This document shows, piece after piece, positions 36,033 to 45,652 of a stretch of 64,000 nucleotides of DNA (the stretch's first letter is position 1; each line of letters starts with the position of its first letter). The notes beneath the pieces are model-generated. The model worked only from the letters and a program-made list of their open reading frames with translations, was not told the origin of the DNA and did not search any database. This DNA comes from Leptospira bourretii. GTDB lineage: Bacteria > Spirochaetota > Leptospiria > Leptospirales > Leptospiraceae. The position numbers were made by a program, and so were the translations under genes. Location: positions 124,001 to 188,000 of the forward strand of contig NZ_RQFW01000018.1 in assembly GCF_004770145.1 (NCBI RefSeq), given 5' to 3'.

Positions 36033-37776
36033 AAAAGAAAAACACTAATCCTACAATTCCCATATACAAATAAGAAAGTAAGTTCCCATATAATCTGTAA
36101 AAAGTCATTTCCCCAGGAATCACTTGCACTTTTTTGCGAATTACAGCAGTTGTTTCAATCGGAGTGAAGTCATTGTCAATATTTCGCCCAAGATGATCCG
36201 TAAACACAGATGTTCCAGAATTTGTGGACCTAACAATCCATTTGCGGAATTCAATGGCTCGCAGTCTACCTAAGGTATGGTGTTGGTAAGACTCAACCGA
36301 ATTTCCATACCATTTGTCGTTTGTGACATTGACAATAAAATCAGGATCTCCCTCAAACTTTCTGACAAACTCGGAGATAATGACTTCATAACAAATCAGA
36401 GGTAAAAAACTACCAATTTGTTTTTCTTCTACCTTCTCTTTGGAATAGTATTCTCGAACAGCAATTGGGCCCATCGTCATTGTATCCTCGAAGTGCAGGT
36501 CTTTCGATTGTGAAGACGCAGTCTTTCTTGGTTCATAATAAGGAATTAAATTCAAATTGGTTCCCGGTGCAAACTGTCCAGTTTGTCCAGACAATGCATA
36601 CATCCATTCAAAAGGCATGTATTCGCCGAAGATTAGTAAAAAAACTTTTTGATAACTATTTCTTCTTTCTCCATTCGGATTCATTATCACCGAAGAATTA
36701 TACATCCGAACATCTCGTCTAGAAATACGACCAGGAAGTGCCTCTGCACTGAGATCTGCATCTAACTCATTGTAAAATACATTTGTTCCATGTCGTAGAC
36801 TTAAGATCGCCATCAAAGATTCAAATTGGTGCCAATAAATTCGGCTGTATCTTGTTACTTCTGAATCATGAGTTGTGAAAAACGGTACCCCCGACTCTGG
36901 CAAAACGACAAGATCCACTGGGTTCCCTTTCAATTCCCGTTCTGCCATTGAATCAATGCGCGTCATTAGATTTCGAATTTCTTCAGCAGGATTACGTCCA
37001 TCCCGAAATTCCAAAGGGGCATTCGGTTGTATGATCAAAACATCTCTCTCCGCAATGGGTTTCACTTTTGACCATTTTTGAAATAAATAATATCCATTTC
37101 CAAAAAATAGAACTAAAACCAAAACAAGGCTTAAACTACCTAACAGAAACTGTTTTTGGAAAGTTTTGTGTTTAGAGAGAAAACTTGTGAGTAATCGAAA
37201 AAAAGTTTTTGGTTTTCTAAAAGAAAACAAATAGTAAGAAACAAAAAACAAAAATGCGGACAATCCGTACGAACTCGTATACTCTGCGTTTTGCGCCAAA
37301 ATTTGGTTTTCAGCAACAACGTTACCAAAATACCAAGGGAACACTTGAGGTGTAAAAAATTCCGCAAATAAAATCGAAACAGAAGCTATGACTGGGAAAA
37401 ATTTTCCTACACGTTTTGCCAAAAAGGAAAATAACAAAAGATAAACAGGAAATTTAAAATTAAGGAGAATGGCAGAACCAATAAAAATGGGAACTGCCAA
37501 ATACCAATCAAACCCACCAAAAACAGTGGTCATATGGTAAATCCAATGGAAGGAAATAAAATAAAACAAAATGGAAAAACCAAACCCGTGATAGATGAGT
37601 TTTTTCCATTCTCCCCGATTTCTTTTTTCTACAAGGAAAAGCCCAAAGGGAGCCAACCAAACAAAAAAAGGAAGACTTAAAGGAGCAAAAGAAAGGAAGG
37701 AAAATACGGCGGTAATCGCATAACAAAAAACGGATATGAACCCTTCGCGCGAAATTAAAAAACGTACTAGTTTCAT
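36013..37776 (-). CDS. lnt: Apolipoprotein N-acyltransferase
   Basis: A 587-residue inner-membrane enzyme that adds the third acyl chain to lipoproteins. Several N-terminal membrane helices (about residues 1-225) precede a nitrilase domain whose Glu-Lys-Cys triad is visible in VVLPESGVPFF, NSYQKVFLLIFGEYMPFEW and LICYEVIIS. This fits the many lipoproteins encoded in the region. The gene is longer than the E. coli enzyme (512 residues). A C-terminal helix follows the nitrilase domain, as in other Lnt proteins. Confidence 0.94.
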   Translation of the reverse strand: MKLVRFLISREGFISVFCYAITAVFSFLSFAPLSLPFFVWLAPFGLFLVEKRNRGEWKKLIYHGFGFSILFYFISFHWIYHMTTVFGGFDWYLAVPIFIGSAILLNFKFPVYLLLFSFLAKRVGKFFPVIASVSILFAEFFTPQVFPWYFGNVVAENQILAQNAEYTSSYGLSAFLFFVSYYLFSFRKPKTFFRLLTSFLSKHKTFQKQFLLGSLSLVLVLVLFFGNGYYLFQKWSKVKPIAERDVLIIQPNAPLEFRDGRNPAEEIRNLMTRIDSMAERELKGNPVDLVVLPESGVPFFTTHDSEVTRYSRIYWHQFESLMAILSLRHGTNVFYNELDADLSAEALPGRISRRDVRMYNSSVIMNPNGERRNSYQKVFLLIFGEYMPFEWMYALSGQTGQFAPGTNLNLIPYYEPRKTASSQSKDLHFEDTMTMGPIAVREYYSKEKVEEKQIGSFLPLICYEVIISEFVRKFEGDPDFIVNVTNDKWYGNSVESYQHHTLGRLRAIEFRKWIVRSTNSGTSVFTDHLGRNIDNDFTPIETTAVIRKKVQVIPGEMTFYRLYGNLLSYLYMGIVGLVFFFYAKRNP

Positions 37777-37800
37777 ACCCGTTAGACTACTTAAATTAAA

Positions 37801-38838
37801 TTACGATTTGTTGTAGTTATTGTTACCGTTTTGCACTTTTGTAAAAATCATTTTACCAGCAGCTGTTTGGATGATACTTGTGACTACCACCCGCACATCT
37901 TTTCCTACTAAATGGCCACCGTTTTCAATCACAACCATCGTTCCATCTTCTAAGTAACCAATTCCTTGGTTTTCGTCTTTTCCTTCTTTGATGACAGAGA
38001 TTTGGAACTCTTCACCAGGAAGTACAACAGGTTTTAATGCATTGGCAAGATTGTTTAAGTTAAGAACACGAACCCCTTGTAATTCAGCCACTTTGTTTAG
38101 GTTGAAGTCGTTAGTCACAACAGCTCCACCAGTATCACGTGCTAGTTTCACAAGTTTTGCATCCACTTCGCGAGTATCAGAATAATCAGTATAAGTGATC
38201 TTAACTTCGATAGAACCTTTTCTTTGGAGTTTGTTCAACATTTCCAAACCACGTCTTCCACGAGCCCGTTTGATAGGATCAGAAGAATCGGAGATCAGTT
38301 GGATCTCACGTAACACAAAGTTTGGTAAGATGAGCGGGCCATCTAAGAAATGTGTATCAGCAATATCTAAAATACGACCATCAATCACAACGGAGGTATC
38401 TAAAATTTTGTCTTTGATCTGAGTGTTGCCAGTTTCAAGTCCAGGGATTTGAAAACTAGAACCACCGGTTGCATTTCCACCACCAAAAATCCCAAGGCCT
38501 GGTTTTTTTGCAAAAGCCACTCCCGTTTTGATTCCAGTGAGGAAAAGAAGAACTGCCACAAAAATGGCAATGGATTTGTATCCGTAATCGTTGAGAAGGC
38601 TAACCGGGAATGCTGCAATGGACAATCCAAGAAGCGCACCCACACTTGCACAAAGTACAACATCTGCTTTGATTTCAGGGAATAATTTTCTTTCACCTAA
38701 CACGAGGAATAGGGAATAAAGAAGAATGAATCCCGCAAGTGTCCCCGCCAAAACGAGGTTTTGCGATTCCGAATATAAGAAGAAAAACGATACCGAAGAG
38801 ACAAAAATTGTCCCAAGGGTTGAAAGTAAGTGTTTCAT
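37801..38838 (-). CDS. PIN-TRAM domain membrane protein (YacL family)
   Basis: A 345-residue protein. Four N-terminal membrane helices (residues 1-110) lead to a PIN nuclease-like domain with conserved acids ([10 protein letters not shown], and VVTNDFNLN) and a C-terminal TRAM domain ([28 protein letters not shown]) for RNA binding. YacL-family proteins are membrane-bound and may cut RNA; the substrate is unknown. It lies 24 bp upstream of lnt and 39 bp downstream of carD. Confidence 0.9.
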   Translation of the reverse strand: MKHLLSTLGTIFVSSVSFFFLYSESQNLVLAGTLAGFILLYSLFLVLGERKLFPEIKADVVLCASVGALLGLSIAAFPVSLLNDYGYKSIAIFVAVLLFLTGIKTGVAFAKKPGLGIFGGGNATGGSSFQIPGLETGNTQIKDKILDTSVVIDGRILDIADTHFLDGPLILPNFVLREIQLISDSSDPIKRARGRRGLEMLNKLQRKGSIEVKITYTDYSDTREVDAKLVKLARDTGGAVVTNDFNLNKVAELQGVRVLNLNNLANALKPVVLPGEEFQISVIKEGKDENQGIGYLEDGTMVVIENGGHLVGKDVRVVVTSIIQTAAGKMIFTKVQNGNNNYNKS

Positions 38839-38877
38839 AACTCAATCCTTATAAAAGAGTTGAGCAAAAACGGAAGT

Positions 38878-39459
38878 TTATTCTAAATCTAGATCATCAT
38901 CCAATTCTTTTGGAGGTGGTGGTGGAGCCATACCTTGCACTGAAGCTGCCAGCACATCGGAAACAATGTTTCCTGCTTCTTCTTGGGGTACACCCTTACT
39001 CAATGCAATTTCCATCTTTACTAAATTATAGGCGCTCTCATAGAGCTTTCTTTCCATAATGGAAAGTTCTTTGCCATAGGCACGTCTGTAAAGATTACGG
39101 CAAACATCAGCCACTTCAAAAATGGAACCAGATTTGATCTTGTTCATATTGTTCTGGTAACGGACCTTCCAGTCCTCTTCCGTGTCGACCTCATCCTTTT
39201 TTAGGAGAGTGAGAACTTTTTTGATCTCTTTTTTATCAATGATCGACCGGATACCCACATCCATTGCCCGATCCACAGGGATAGAGACCTTCATTTTGGA
39301 ACCTTGAATTTCCAAACTGTAACAGTCTTTTTTCTTTCCCAGAATCAGCTTTTTCGCAACTTCTGTGACCTCACCTACTCCATGGATAGGGTATACAACG
39401 TAGTCCCCCACCTTGAATTTAGGCTCTTTAGTTTTTTCGTTTAGTTTTTTTGTAGCCAA
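38878..39459 (-). CDS. carD: CarD-family transcription regulator
   Basis: A 193-residue protein. The N-terminal RNA-polymerase-interacting domain is clear ([17 protein letters not shown], then [23 protein letters not shown]), followed by a helical DNA-binding domain. CarD proteins bind the RNA polymerase beta subunit and adjust rRNA and stress promoters. The start is TTG; a later Met would cut into the RNAP-binding domain. The last residues are Pro/Asp/Glu-rich. A strong promoter sequence lies just upstream. Confidence 0.92.
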   Translation of the reverse strand: MATKKLNEKTKEPKFKVGDYVVYPIHGVGEVTEVAKKLILGKKKDCYSLEIQGSKMKVSIPVDRAMDVGIRSIIDKKEIKKVLTLLKKDEVDTEEDWKVRYQNNMNKIKSGSIFEVADVCRNLYRRAYGKELSIMERKLYESAYNLVKMEIALSKGVPQEEAGNIVSDVLAASVQGMAPPPPPKELDDDLDLE

Positions 39460-39495
39460 GTAAGTATAATAACTTCCGTAAATACTCTTGCCATG

Positions 39496-39523
39496 AGTAT
39501 ACCTGAAAATTGACGAATGTCAA
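39496..39523 (-). promoter_or_regulatory. Near-consensus promoter for carD
   Basis: On the minus strand TTGACA (39518-39523) and TATACT (39496-39501) are separated by 16 bases, 37 bp before the TTG start of carD. This is a near-consensus sigma-70 pair. A short inverted repeat (ATACTC...GAGTAT) overlaps the -10 region. Confidence 0.7.
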
Positions 39524-39542
39524 GGAAGTTGGCAAAAATAGT

Positions 39543-40157
39543 TCAGAATCGAATGGTTTTTACTTGGGCGTCGGTCAAACTAGGGAGTTTCGACTTCACT
39601 GCTTCCAAGGTTTCTTTTGCATCATCCAAACGATAAAAGTAACCAGCAAAGAGTTTTCCCGTAGAGGTACGAAAGATTCTGCCCCGGAGGCTCGGATTGG
39701 TATCAATCAGTTGTTTTCCGACGGCAATGGCTTCTTCCGGTGTGAAATCCCCAATTTGTACCATATAATTGATTTGGTCATTTTTGGGAGGAAACTTTAA
39801 TGTTTGAGGGAATGGAGATCCAGAGTTCGGACCAGGTTCATTGGACCGATTCTCTTCTTGGTCGCTTGCAACTTCTTCTGGGTTCTTTAGTTTTGGTGCC
39901 GGTAATCTTTGTGCGCCACCAACATTCGAAAAAGAAGTCTCCGAATTTTCTTTAAATTTAGTTTCTTTTTGGCCTAGTTGGATACCCACCACCATACCGG
40001 AGGTAAATAATAAAATGCCACCAATGAGAAGAATGAATGCAGATTTAGGCTTTTGGGTCGCACCGAGATAAGAATGAGTTTGTGGAGAATAGGATGGAAC
40101 CTCACCTTCTAAGGGTCGGCCGGATCTAAGCTTTCTCGAATAATCTATATTTTGCAT
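39543..40157 (-). CDS. SPOR-domain membrane protein
   Basis: A 204-residue bitopic protein. One membrane helix (residues 38-60) separates a short cytoplasmic part from a linker rich in Asn, Pro and Ser, ending in a SPOR domain (about 128-204; YMVQIGDFTPEEAIAVGKQL ... GYFYRLDDAKETLEAVKSKL). SPOR domains bind denuded glycans at the division site, so the protein is probably a cell-division or wall-remodelling component. It lies upstream of carD in the same direction. Confidence 0.88.
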   Translation of the reverse strand: MQNIDYSRKLRSGRPLEGEVPSYSPQTHSYLGATQKPKSAFILLIGGILLFTSGMVVGIQLGQKETKFKENSETSFSNVGGAQRLPAPKLKNPEEVASDQEENRSNEPGPNSGSPFPQTLKFPPKNDQINYMVQIGDFTPEEAIAVGKQLIDTNPSLRGRIFRTSTGKLFAGYFYRLDDAKETLEAVKSKLPSLTDAQVKTIRF

Positions 40158-40304
40158 GGGCGTTCCGGTATCTCTATTACTCTAATTGTCGGACGCCGAT
40201 TCGAAAAAATAGAACTGTTTTTTACTGAAAAGGAAATGATTCCAAAACCGATTAGATCGTAGTTGAAACCACTAGTCCATTTTCAAAAATGAGAATTAGA
40301 AATT

Positions 40305-40931
40305 GTGAATTGTCCTCTTTGTGAATCTGAATCGAATCCTTTTTTTACCAACAAATTTCGCTCTTACCGAAGATGTCGTAATTGCCTTTCCATCTTTATG
40401 GATTCAAAGTTTTGGCCAAACCCAGAGGAAGAAAAAACTCGGTATCTAGAACACAATAACGACGTAACCGACATACGTTACCAAAATTTTTTAAAACCTG
40501 TGGTGGAGAAAGTTTTGACCAACCAAAAGTCCACAGACAAAGGTTTGGATTATGGAGCAGGTCCAGGCCCTGTGGTGCAATTTTTGTTGGAACAAAATGG
40601 ATACAAAATCAAAATATATGATCCCTTTTTTCATAATGATCCAGAAAACTTAAAACAAACTTATGATTACATCATCCTCACGGAAGTGGTAGAACATTTT
40701 CATTCCCCAAAAGGCGAGTTTCAGAAATTGTATAACTTATTAAATACTAACGGACGTTTGTATCTCTTGACACATCCTTACGATGACAGTATCAATTTTG
40801 AAAAATGGTATTATAAAAATGACCAAACCCATACCTTTTTCTATACTACGACGGCATTCGATTGGATTCTGAATCATTATGGTTTCAAATCTTTAGAAAT
40901 TGAAGATCGAATCATTATACTAAAAAAATAA
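40305..40931 (+). CDS. Class I SAM methyltransferase with N-terminal zinc ribbon
   Basis: A 208-residue enzyme with a four-Cys N-terminal ribbon (CPLCES and CRNC, residues 3-29) and a Rossmann methyltransferase core: motif I LDYGAGPGPVVQF, acidic YDYIILTEVVEHF, and a His-rich loop. Such Cys-ribbon methyltransferases act on sugars or small molecules. The start is GTG; an in-frame stop lies 5 codons upstream. It stands by itself between SPOR and LamG genes. The substrate is not evident. Confidence 0.82.
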   Translation: MNCPLCESESNPFFTNKFRSYRRCRNCLSIFMDSKFWPNPEEEKTRYLEHNNDVTDIRYQNFLKPVVEKVLTNQKSTDKGLDYGAGPGPVVQFLLEQNGYKIKIYDPFFHNDPENLKQTYDYIILTEVVEHFHSPKGEFQKLYNLLNTNGRLYLLTHPYDDSINFEKWYYKNDQTHTFFYTTTAFDWILNHYGFKSLEIEDRIIILKK

Positions 40932-40963
40932 TATGACCTATCTCCATTCAAACGATTGATCAT

Positions 40964-41881
40964 CTACGGAAGACTCATCAAAGTGGAGATGTCACTTGCA
41001 CTCAGCTGACGTCCTTTGAAAAACCAAATATCATCCATCCTGCCTGTAAAAAAACGAGGGTTAGCAAAACCATAACCGATGTTTAGTGGTGTTCCGGTCC
41101 ACCAAGGAAGCGGTGAACTGCCCGTAATGCATCCAGTGACATACGGAAGATCACCTGAGGGGATAAAATCAGAGGTAACACCCACACCCACTCCATTGAC
41201 CCAAATGGTTCCCTGCTGCGTGGCTCCATTATGAACGTAAGTGATATGAGTCCATACGTTTGCGGTTAAAACCGTTGAAGAAGTCCCTACTGTAACACTG
41301 GAATTACCCCAAAAGGAAAAAAATGCAGAAAACTCGAAATGACCTGCTGCATCTAATAAAAGTCTGGGCCCTGGATTGTAACCAATAGCTTGTTGGAAAC
41401 CTATAATTTGATTGTTCGTCGCATTATTTGGAAAAATCCATAAAGCAATGGCAAAGTCCTCGTTGCAAAGAGGAGTAAAGTCACTACCAAAGTACTGATC
41501 CGTCCCATTGAAGGATGCAGTACCGTTTGGCAGATGGGAACGACTGAGAGAATACGAAGGACCTGTAGTGGCAGGCCAAATTCCACCAGGGAAATATCCA
41601 TGATGAGCACTTCCACTCTTATCATTGATATCACCATCCAGAGGATACCATGCATAAAGACCGGAAACAAGTGTGGGCGGGATTTGGAAACCATTTGTAG
41701 AAGTAACTCCGTTAGGACCACAACGCCCTTCTAAAAAGCATTTTAAAATTTCAGTTTCAGTGAATGATTTGCTTTTGTAATCTCCCGTATTATTAAAAGA
41801 GTTCGGCTGACAATAGGAAGATAAACAGAATACAAATACAAATAATCGAATTTGTTGAATGATTCGGAAACAACTCTCCAT
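40964..41881 (-). CDS. LamG-domain lipoprotein
   Basis: A 305-residue protein with a signal ending in LSSYC, a plausible Leptospira lipobox, so it is probably an outer-membrane lipoprotein. Residues 80-300 form a LamG/concanavalin-A-like jelly roll (GLYAWYPLDGDINDKSG, ASFNGTDQYFG, ANVWTHITYVHNG, MDDIWFFKGRQLS). Such domains bind sugars or host and matrix molecules. The gene lies in the opposite direction to its neighbours and no operon partner is seen. Confidence 0.85.
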   Translation of the reverse strand: MESCFRIIQQIRLFVFVFCLSSYCQPNSFNNTGDYKSKSFTETEILKCFLEGRCGPNGVTSTNGFQIPPTLVSGLYAWYPLDGDINDKSGSAHHGYFPGGIWPATTGPSYSLSRSHLPNGTASFNGTDQYFGSDFTPLCNEDFAIALWIFPNNATNNQIIGFQQAIGYNPGPRLLLDAAGHFEFSAFFSFWGNSSVTVGTSSTVLTANVWTHITYVHNGATQQGTIWVNGVGVGVTSDFIPSGDLPYVTGCITGSSPLPWWTGTPLNIGYGFANPRFFTGRMDDIWFFKGRQLSASDISTLMSLP

Positions 41882-41993
41882 AGAAACATCTAGAATATCC
41901 GAAAAAAAATACTGGTCGTCCGAAACTACATTTCAGGACTCTTTTTTAGAATTAAACTTGTAAGCTGTCAAAAAAATCTAAAACTGATTCAAA

Positions 41994-43565
41994 ATGAAAT
42001 GGGTTCGATTTTTGTTTTTTGTATGGATCTTGACGGCTGGTCTATCCTGTTCCGAAGAGAAACACAGCAGAACTAACATTACGAATCGATTTGAATCCTT
42101 CCGTGATCCCCAAGGGCAGATGTCCTTGGAAGATGTAGAGAAACAAACATCTTGGCAAACCATAAAAGGGGATTCTCTCTCTTTTCATTTTACAAAAGAC
42201 ATCATCTGGCTCCGTGCCAAAGCTAGTGACCCCGCTTTTTTACCAGATAAAATCCTCTCTTTAGAATGGAAGGCATTAGACAATGCGATTCTTTTTTTAC
42301 CGGACGAAACGTCCTACCAATCTTTTCAAACGGGAGACGCTTATCCTAAATCCACTTGGGCTGTTCCGGAAGCATTGGATCCTAGTTTTCAAATACCAAA
42401 ACTCAAACTAACAAAAAAAAACTATATTTACCTACGACTTCAATCTGTTTCCCTCATTTCTTTTCCTATTTTCTCTATGGATGAGAATACCTTTCACAAA
42501 AAGATTGTTTTAGAAACCGGAGTGATCTACTTAATTCTGGGATTCTGTGCCGTTATGTTTCTCATCAGCATGTTTTATCTCTTGGCATTTCGGCTTTATG
42601 ATTTTTTTTACTATGGAGTCTATATACTAACAACGACTTTGTGGTTTAACACTCAATTCGGAAATTCCTTCCATACTTTTTGGCCGAATGCAACCTGGTG
42701 GCAAAGTAGATCTAATTTATTCTTTTTGGCTTTGGGAATCGCTGCTTCTTTTCAGTTCGTAAGAATATTTTTAAACACGAAACAAAAAACTCCTTGGGTC
42801 GATCGCATTCTAACCATACTTGCACTCGTTGGACTCATATCCTCTTTCAGTATCCTTTTCACAGAAACAAATCGGATCTTTTCTAGAATCATCAACCTCA
42901 TTTATTTGATATCGGTTCCCATCATCCTCTCTGCCGGAATTCGGGTCTACTGGATGGGGGAGAAAAAAATCAAATTCTTTCTCCTCTGTTGGGGGAGTTA
43001 TCTTTGTTCGGGATACATTTCTATTTTTTATTACTTAGGAATCATTCCTTATTCTCTGCCGGTCATATATGGATCCATATTCATATTTCCGATCGATTTG
43101 TTTTTTTTATTATTCAATCTTCTGCAAAAATACAAAGATTTGGCTGGAGAAAGAAATGAAATTTTGCAAAGACTACTCTCCATAAACAATTCCAAAGACA
43201 CACGGTATACAAAATCCAAACTAGATTCGGTCAACACAAACGAATTTGTGATTCGACTAGAGAAATGGATGAGTGAAACCAAACCATATTTAGATGAAAC
43301 TTTGGATTTAGAGAAAACATCTCTTGCCATTGGACTCAATCTACAGCAGACATCGGAGTTAATCAACTCGCAATTAGGGATGAGTTTCCGATCCTATTTG
43401 AATTCCTATAGAATCAAAGAGGCCAAAGAACTGCTAAAAACCAAACCGGAGTTATCGGTGATTGCGATTGCATTTGCAACGGGTTTCGGCTCGAAATCGG
43501 TATTCAATGCAGAATTCAAAAAATCAACAGGACTTGCACCCGGAGAATACAGAAAGAAATCTTAA
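41994..43565 (+). CDS. 7TMR-DISM membrane receptor with AraC-type DNA-binding domain
   Basis: A 523-residue protein. A signal with lipobox-like LTAGLSC is followed by an extracytoplasmic DISMED2-like domain (about 30-165), seven membrane helices (about 170-380), a linker and an AraC/XylS helix-turn-helix domain (about 415-523; ELSVIAIAFATGFGSKSVFNAEFKKSTGLAP). Thus a transcription factor is held at the membrane. The downstream target is unknown. The lipobox may be cleaved only if the N-terminus is exported as a lipoprotein; otherwise it acts as a signal anchor. Confidence 0.9.
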   Translation: MKWVRFLFFVWILTAGLSCSEEKHSRTNITNRFESFRDPQGQMSLEDVEKQTSWQTIKGDSLSFHFTKDIIWLRAKASDPAFLPDKILSLEWKALDNAILFLPDETSYQSFQTGDAYPKSTWAVPEALDPSFQIPKLKLTKKNYIYLRLQSVSLISFPIFSMDENTFHKKIVLETGVIYLILGFCAVMFLISMFYLLAFRLYDFFYYGVYILTTTLWFNTQFGNSFHTFWPNATWWQSRSNLFFLALGIAASFQFVRIFLNTKQKTPWVDRILTILALVGLISSFSILFTETNRIFSRIINLIYLISVPIILSAGIRVYWMGEKKIKFFLLCWGSYLCSGYISIFYYLGIIPYSLPVIYGSIFIFPIDLFFLLFNLLQKYKDLAGERNEILQRLLSINNSKDTRYTKSKLDSVNTNEFVIRLEKWMSETKPYLDETLDLEKTSLAIGLNLQQTSELINSQLGMSFRSYLNSYRIKEAKELLKTKPELSVIAIAFATGFGSKSVFNAEFKKSTGLAPGEYRKKS

Positions 43566-43589
43566 GTCCACATGACCTAAAGGAAACAC

Positions 43590-43626
43590 TTAGTTTACCG
43601 AAAGAAAGTCCCTTTGGGTAAACTAA
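43590..43626. terminator. Inverted repeat between convergent genes
   Basis: TTAGTTTACC (43590-43599) pairs perfectly with GGTAAACTAA (43617-43626), with further AAAG/CTTT pairing inside. It lies between the ends of the AraC receptor and PP2C genes. No strong T run follows on either strand, so a terminator role is likely but not certain. Confidence 0.5.
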
Positions 43627-43631
43627 CGATT

Positions 43632-45584
43632 CTAAATCACAGATATAATTTCTTTTAACCTTGGGTGTTCCGGAGACATTTTTTTAATCATATCCACCAA
43701 ATAAGTTGCACGATCCTTATCCCCATTCAACCGACAAACATCCGCTAAGTGAATTAAGTTACGAATATTCGAAGGTTGGCGAAGACGAACACGTTCGCTA
43801 AGCTCTTGTGACTCCCAAAGAAAAGACTGAGATTTGTACAAAGAATACATTCTTTTATAAAGAACAGAAGTATGAAACATCCAAATTGTATCCGAAGGAT
43901 AATTTTCCAATGCCAGACTTGCGTATTCCATCGCCTTTACTAAATCACCCTTTTTTTCATACAACTTTGCAATGTATTTGAGTTCAGCGATGGATGTGTC
44001 AAGGGCCGAATCATAAGACAACAATAACTCAAGGGCTTTATCATATTGTTTTTCTCTAATTTTTTCTTTTGCTTCCAGGAAAAATTTTCCAGGTTTCGGA
44101 TATGGATCTAGGTTGTATTGTAACGAAATCAAACTCAAATCATCAGAATATTTTCCCTTTTTTCGCAAACATTCAAGGAGAGGCTGCATTTCCCCTTTTG
44201 CTTCTTCAATATTCCCTAATATTAAATTATGATCTTCATTGATATCGCGATACCTTCCTTGTTCAGAAAGTATCAAATCATCCTTCCCATCAGAACCACA
44301 AAAGATTTTATCCGATTTTTTCATCTGAAACACAGAAATGATTCTTTCAGAAAGTCCTTCAATTACACCTAACTTGTAATAATGAACTTCATCTTCAATA
44401 AATGAGGCCTTCCCATCCCGATACAAAATCACCGAAGGGTGTTCTAAATTGACAAAATACAAAGTTCCTGTTGATTCCTCAAGTAAACCCACAACGGCAG
44501 AGACCAACATCGCACCATCAAAAGTTTCAAATACTTTTTGTAAGTCCAAATAACAATCATGTAACCAACGTTCGGGTGACCGGTTCGATGATGCAGGATC
44601 CATTTTAGAGCGAATGATGATCGAGTTATATACTGCTCCGAGTACTATGGCCCCACCAGCACCTTGGATTGACTTCCCCATGGCATCCCCATTGATAAAG
44701 GCTTTATAACGTTTTCCTTGCAAAATCAGGTTGAATACCGATATATAATCACCACCTAACTGATATTCCCTGTTTCTAAATTGGAATTTTTTGTACTGAT
44801 TGACCACCGTTTCAATTCCGATCGCATTTCCATCGGTCTCATGTCCAAGCAGAGGTTCTAATAATAATGATGTTAAAAAATAATCTCCATCTTGTTGTGA
44901 TTTTAAGTTCTGGATTTCATCTACTGTCTTGGTGATTTCTTCATTTTTTTTAATGATTCGTTTGTGGTTAAGAAAAGAATGGAAACGGTATCTTTCCATA
45001 ATCAGACCACTAAAAATTCCCAGAACATAACTGATTGTCAAGTTCTGCATTGAATAATTTGCAGCAGCGGTGGTTAGGTTGGGCTTATAAATAAATACAG
45101 AAATAAAAAATATTAGAATGGATATGGGATAGTAGATGAGTAATGTTTTTCTTGGTAGTGGCAAAAAAGGGAGAATCATCACAAGCATCTGGTATCCAGA
45201 TACATAAGCGGCATCATCTGCGATCCGACCCGTATAGTAGGCAGCAGTGAAGAGTAGATAAGCATATGTTAAATATGCCCAAGTCAACCCTTCCCAAGAG
45301 GAAAATTTATTTTTAAAATGATTATAGAAGATAAAAACAATATAGGAAAAACAAAAGAGGCTATAGCCAATTCGGTAATAAAACAATTCTGGAAATTCGG
45401 GATGGAGTTTAGCATCGGTATCAAATGCAAATCCTAACATACCAAAGACGCCAATAATACTTCCAGGGATTTGAATGATTCGAGTGTGCCGGTCTAATTC
45501 CTTAATGTAATCTTCGTTATAGATTTTCCTCTCGGGAATTAGGTCCAAAAATTGAGAGAGAATCGCTTTTAGGTAGTGATACAC
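43632..45584 (-). CDS. Membrane SpoIIE/PP2C phosphatase with TPR C-terminus
   Basis: A 650-residue protein. About six membrane helices (residues 30-205) precede a coiled coil, a SpoIIE/PP2C phosphatase (about 230-470; NGDAMGKS, FDGAMLVS, GSDGKDDL) and C-terminal TPR repeats (about 490-650). The phosphatase-TPR half is clearly paralogous to the C-terminus of the 1904-residue kinase at 3513-9227 (shared QQDGDYFL, SLL-EPL, SERVRLR). The start is GTG. It should remove phosphate from a STAS-type or other Ser/Thr substrate in response to a membrane signal. Confidence 0.9.
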   Translation of the reverse strand: MYHYLKAILSQFLDLIPERKIYNEDYIKELDRHTRIIQIPGSIIGVFGMLGFAFDTDAKLHPEFPELFYYRIGYSLFCFSYIVFIFYNHFKNKFSSWEGLTWAYLTYAYLLFTAAYYTGRIADDAAYVSGYQMLVMILPFLPLPRKTLLIYYPISILIFFISVFIYKPNLTTAAANYSMQNLTISYVLGIFSGLIMERYRFHSFLNHKRIIKKNEEITKTVDEIQNLKSQQDGDYFLTSLLLEPLLGHETDGNAIGIETVVNQYKKFQFRNREYQLGGDYISVFNLILQGKRYKAFINGDAMGKSIQGAGGAIVLGAVYNSIIIRSKMDPASSNRSPERWLHDCYLDLQKVFETFDGAMLVSAVVGLLEESTGTLYFVNLEHPSVILYRDGKASFIEDEVHYYKLGVIEGLSERIISVFQMKKSDKIFCGSDGKDDLILSEQGRYRDINEDHNLILGNIEEAKGEMQPLLECLRKKGKYSDDLSLISLQYNLDPYPKPGKFFLEAKEKIREKQYDKALELLLSYDSALDTSIAELKYIAKLYEKKGDLVKAMEYASLALENYPSDTIWMFHTSVLYKRMYSLYKSQSFLWESQELSERVRLRQPSNIRNLIHLADVCRLNGDKDRATYLVDMIKKMSPEHPRLKEIISVI

Positions 45585-45604
45585 GATTCTTCATTAGACG
45601 AAAA

Positions 45605-45626
45605 AGCCCGCACATGGGCGGGCCTC
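45605..45626 (-). terminator. Intrinsic terminator of the cytochrome oxidase operon
   Basis: On the minus strand GCCCGC and GCGGGC (45618-45623 and 45606-45611) enclose a 6-base loop and are followed directly by TTTTT (45601-45605). It lies 30 bp after the last oxidase gene. Confidence 0.85.
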
Positions 45627-45652
45627 TTTCAAAATGTTTTGTCTATTTTTTT

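Noticed and set aside
40158..40304. Possible small RNA or promoter in the gap before the methyltransferase gene
   Set aside because: No convincing hairpin, promoter pair or frame was found in these 147 bases.
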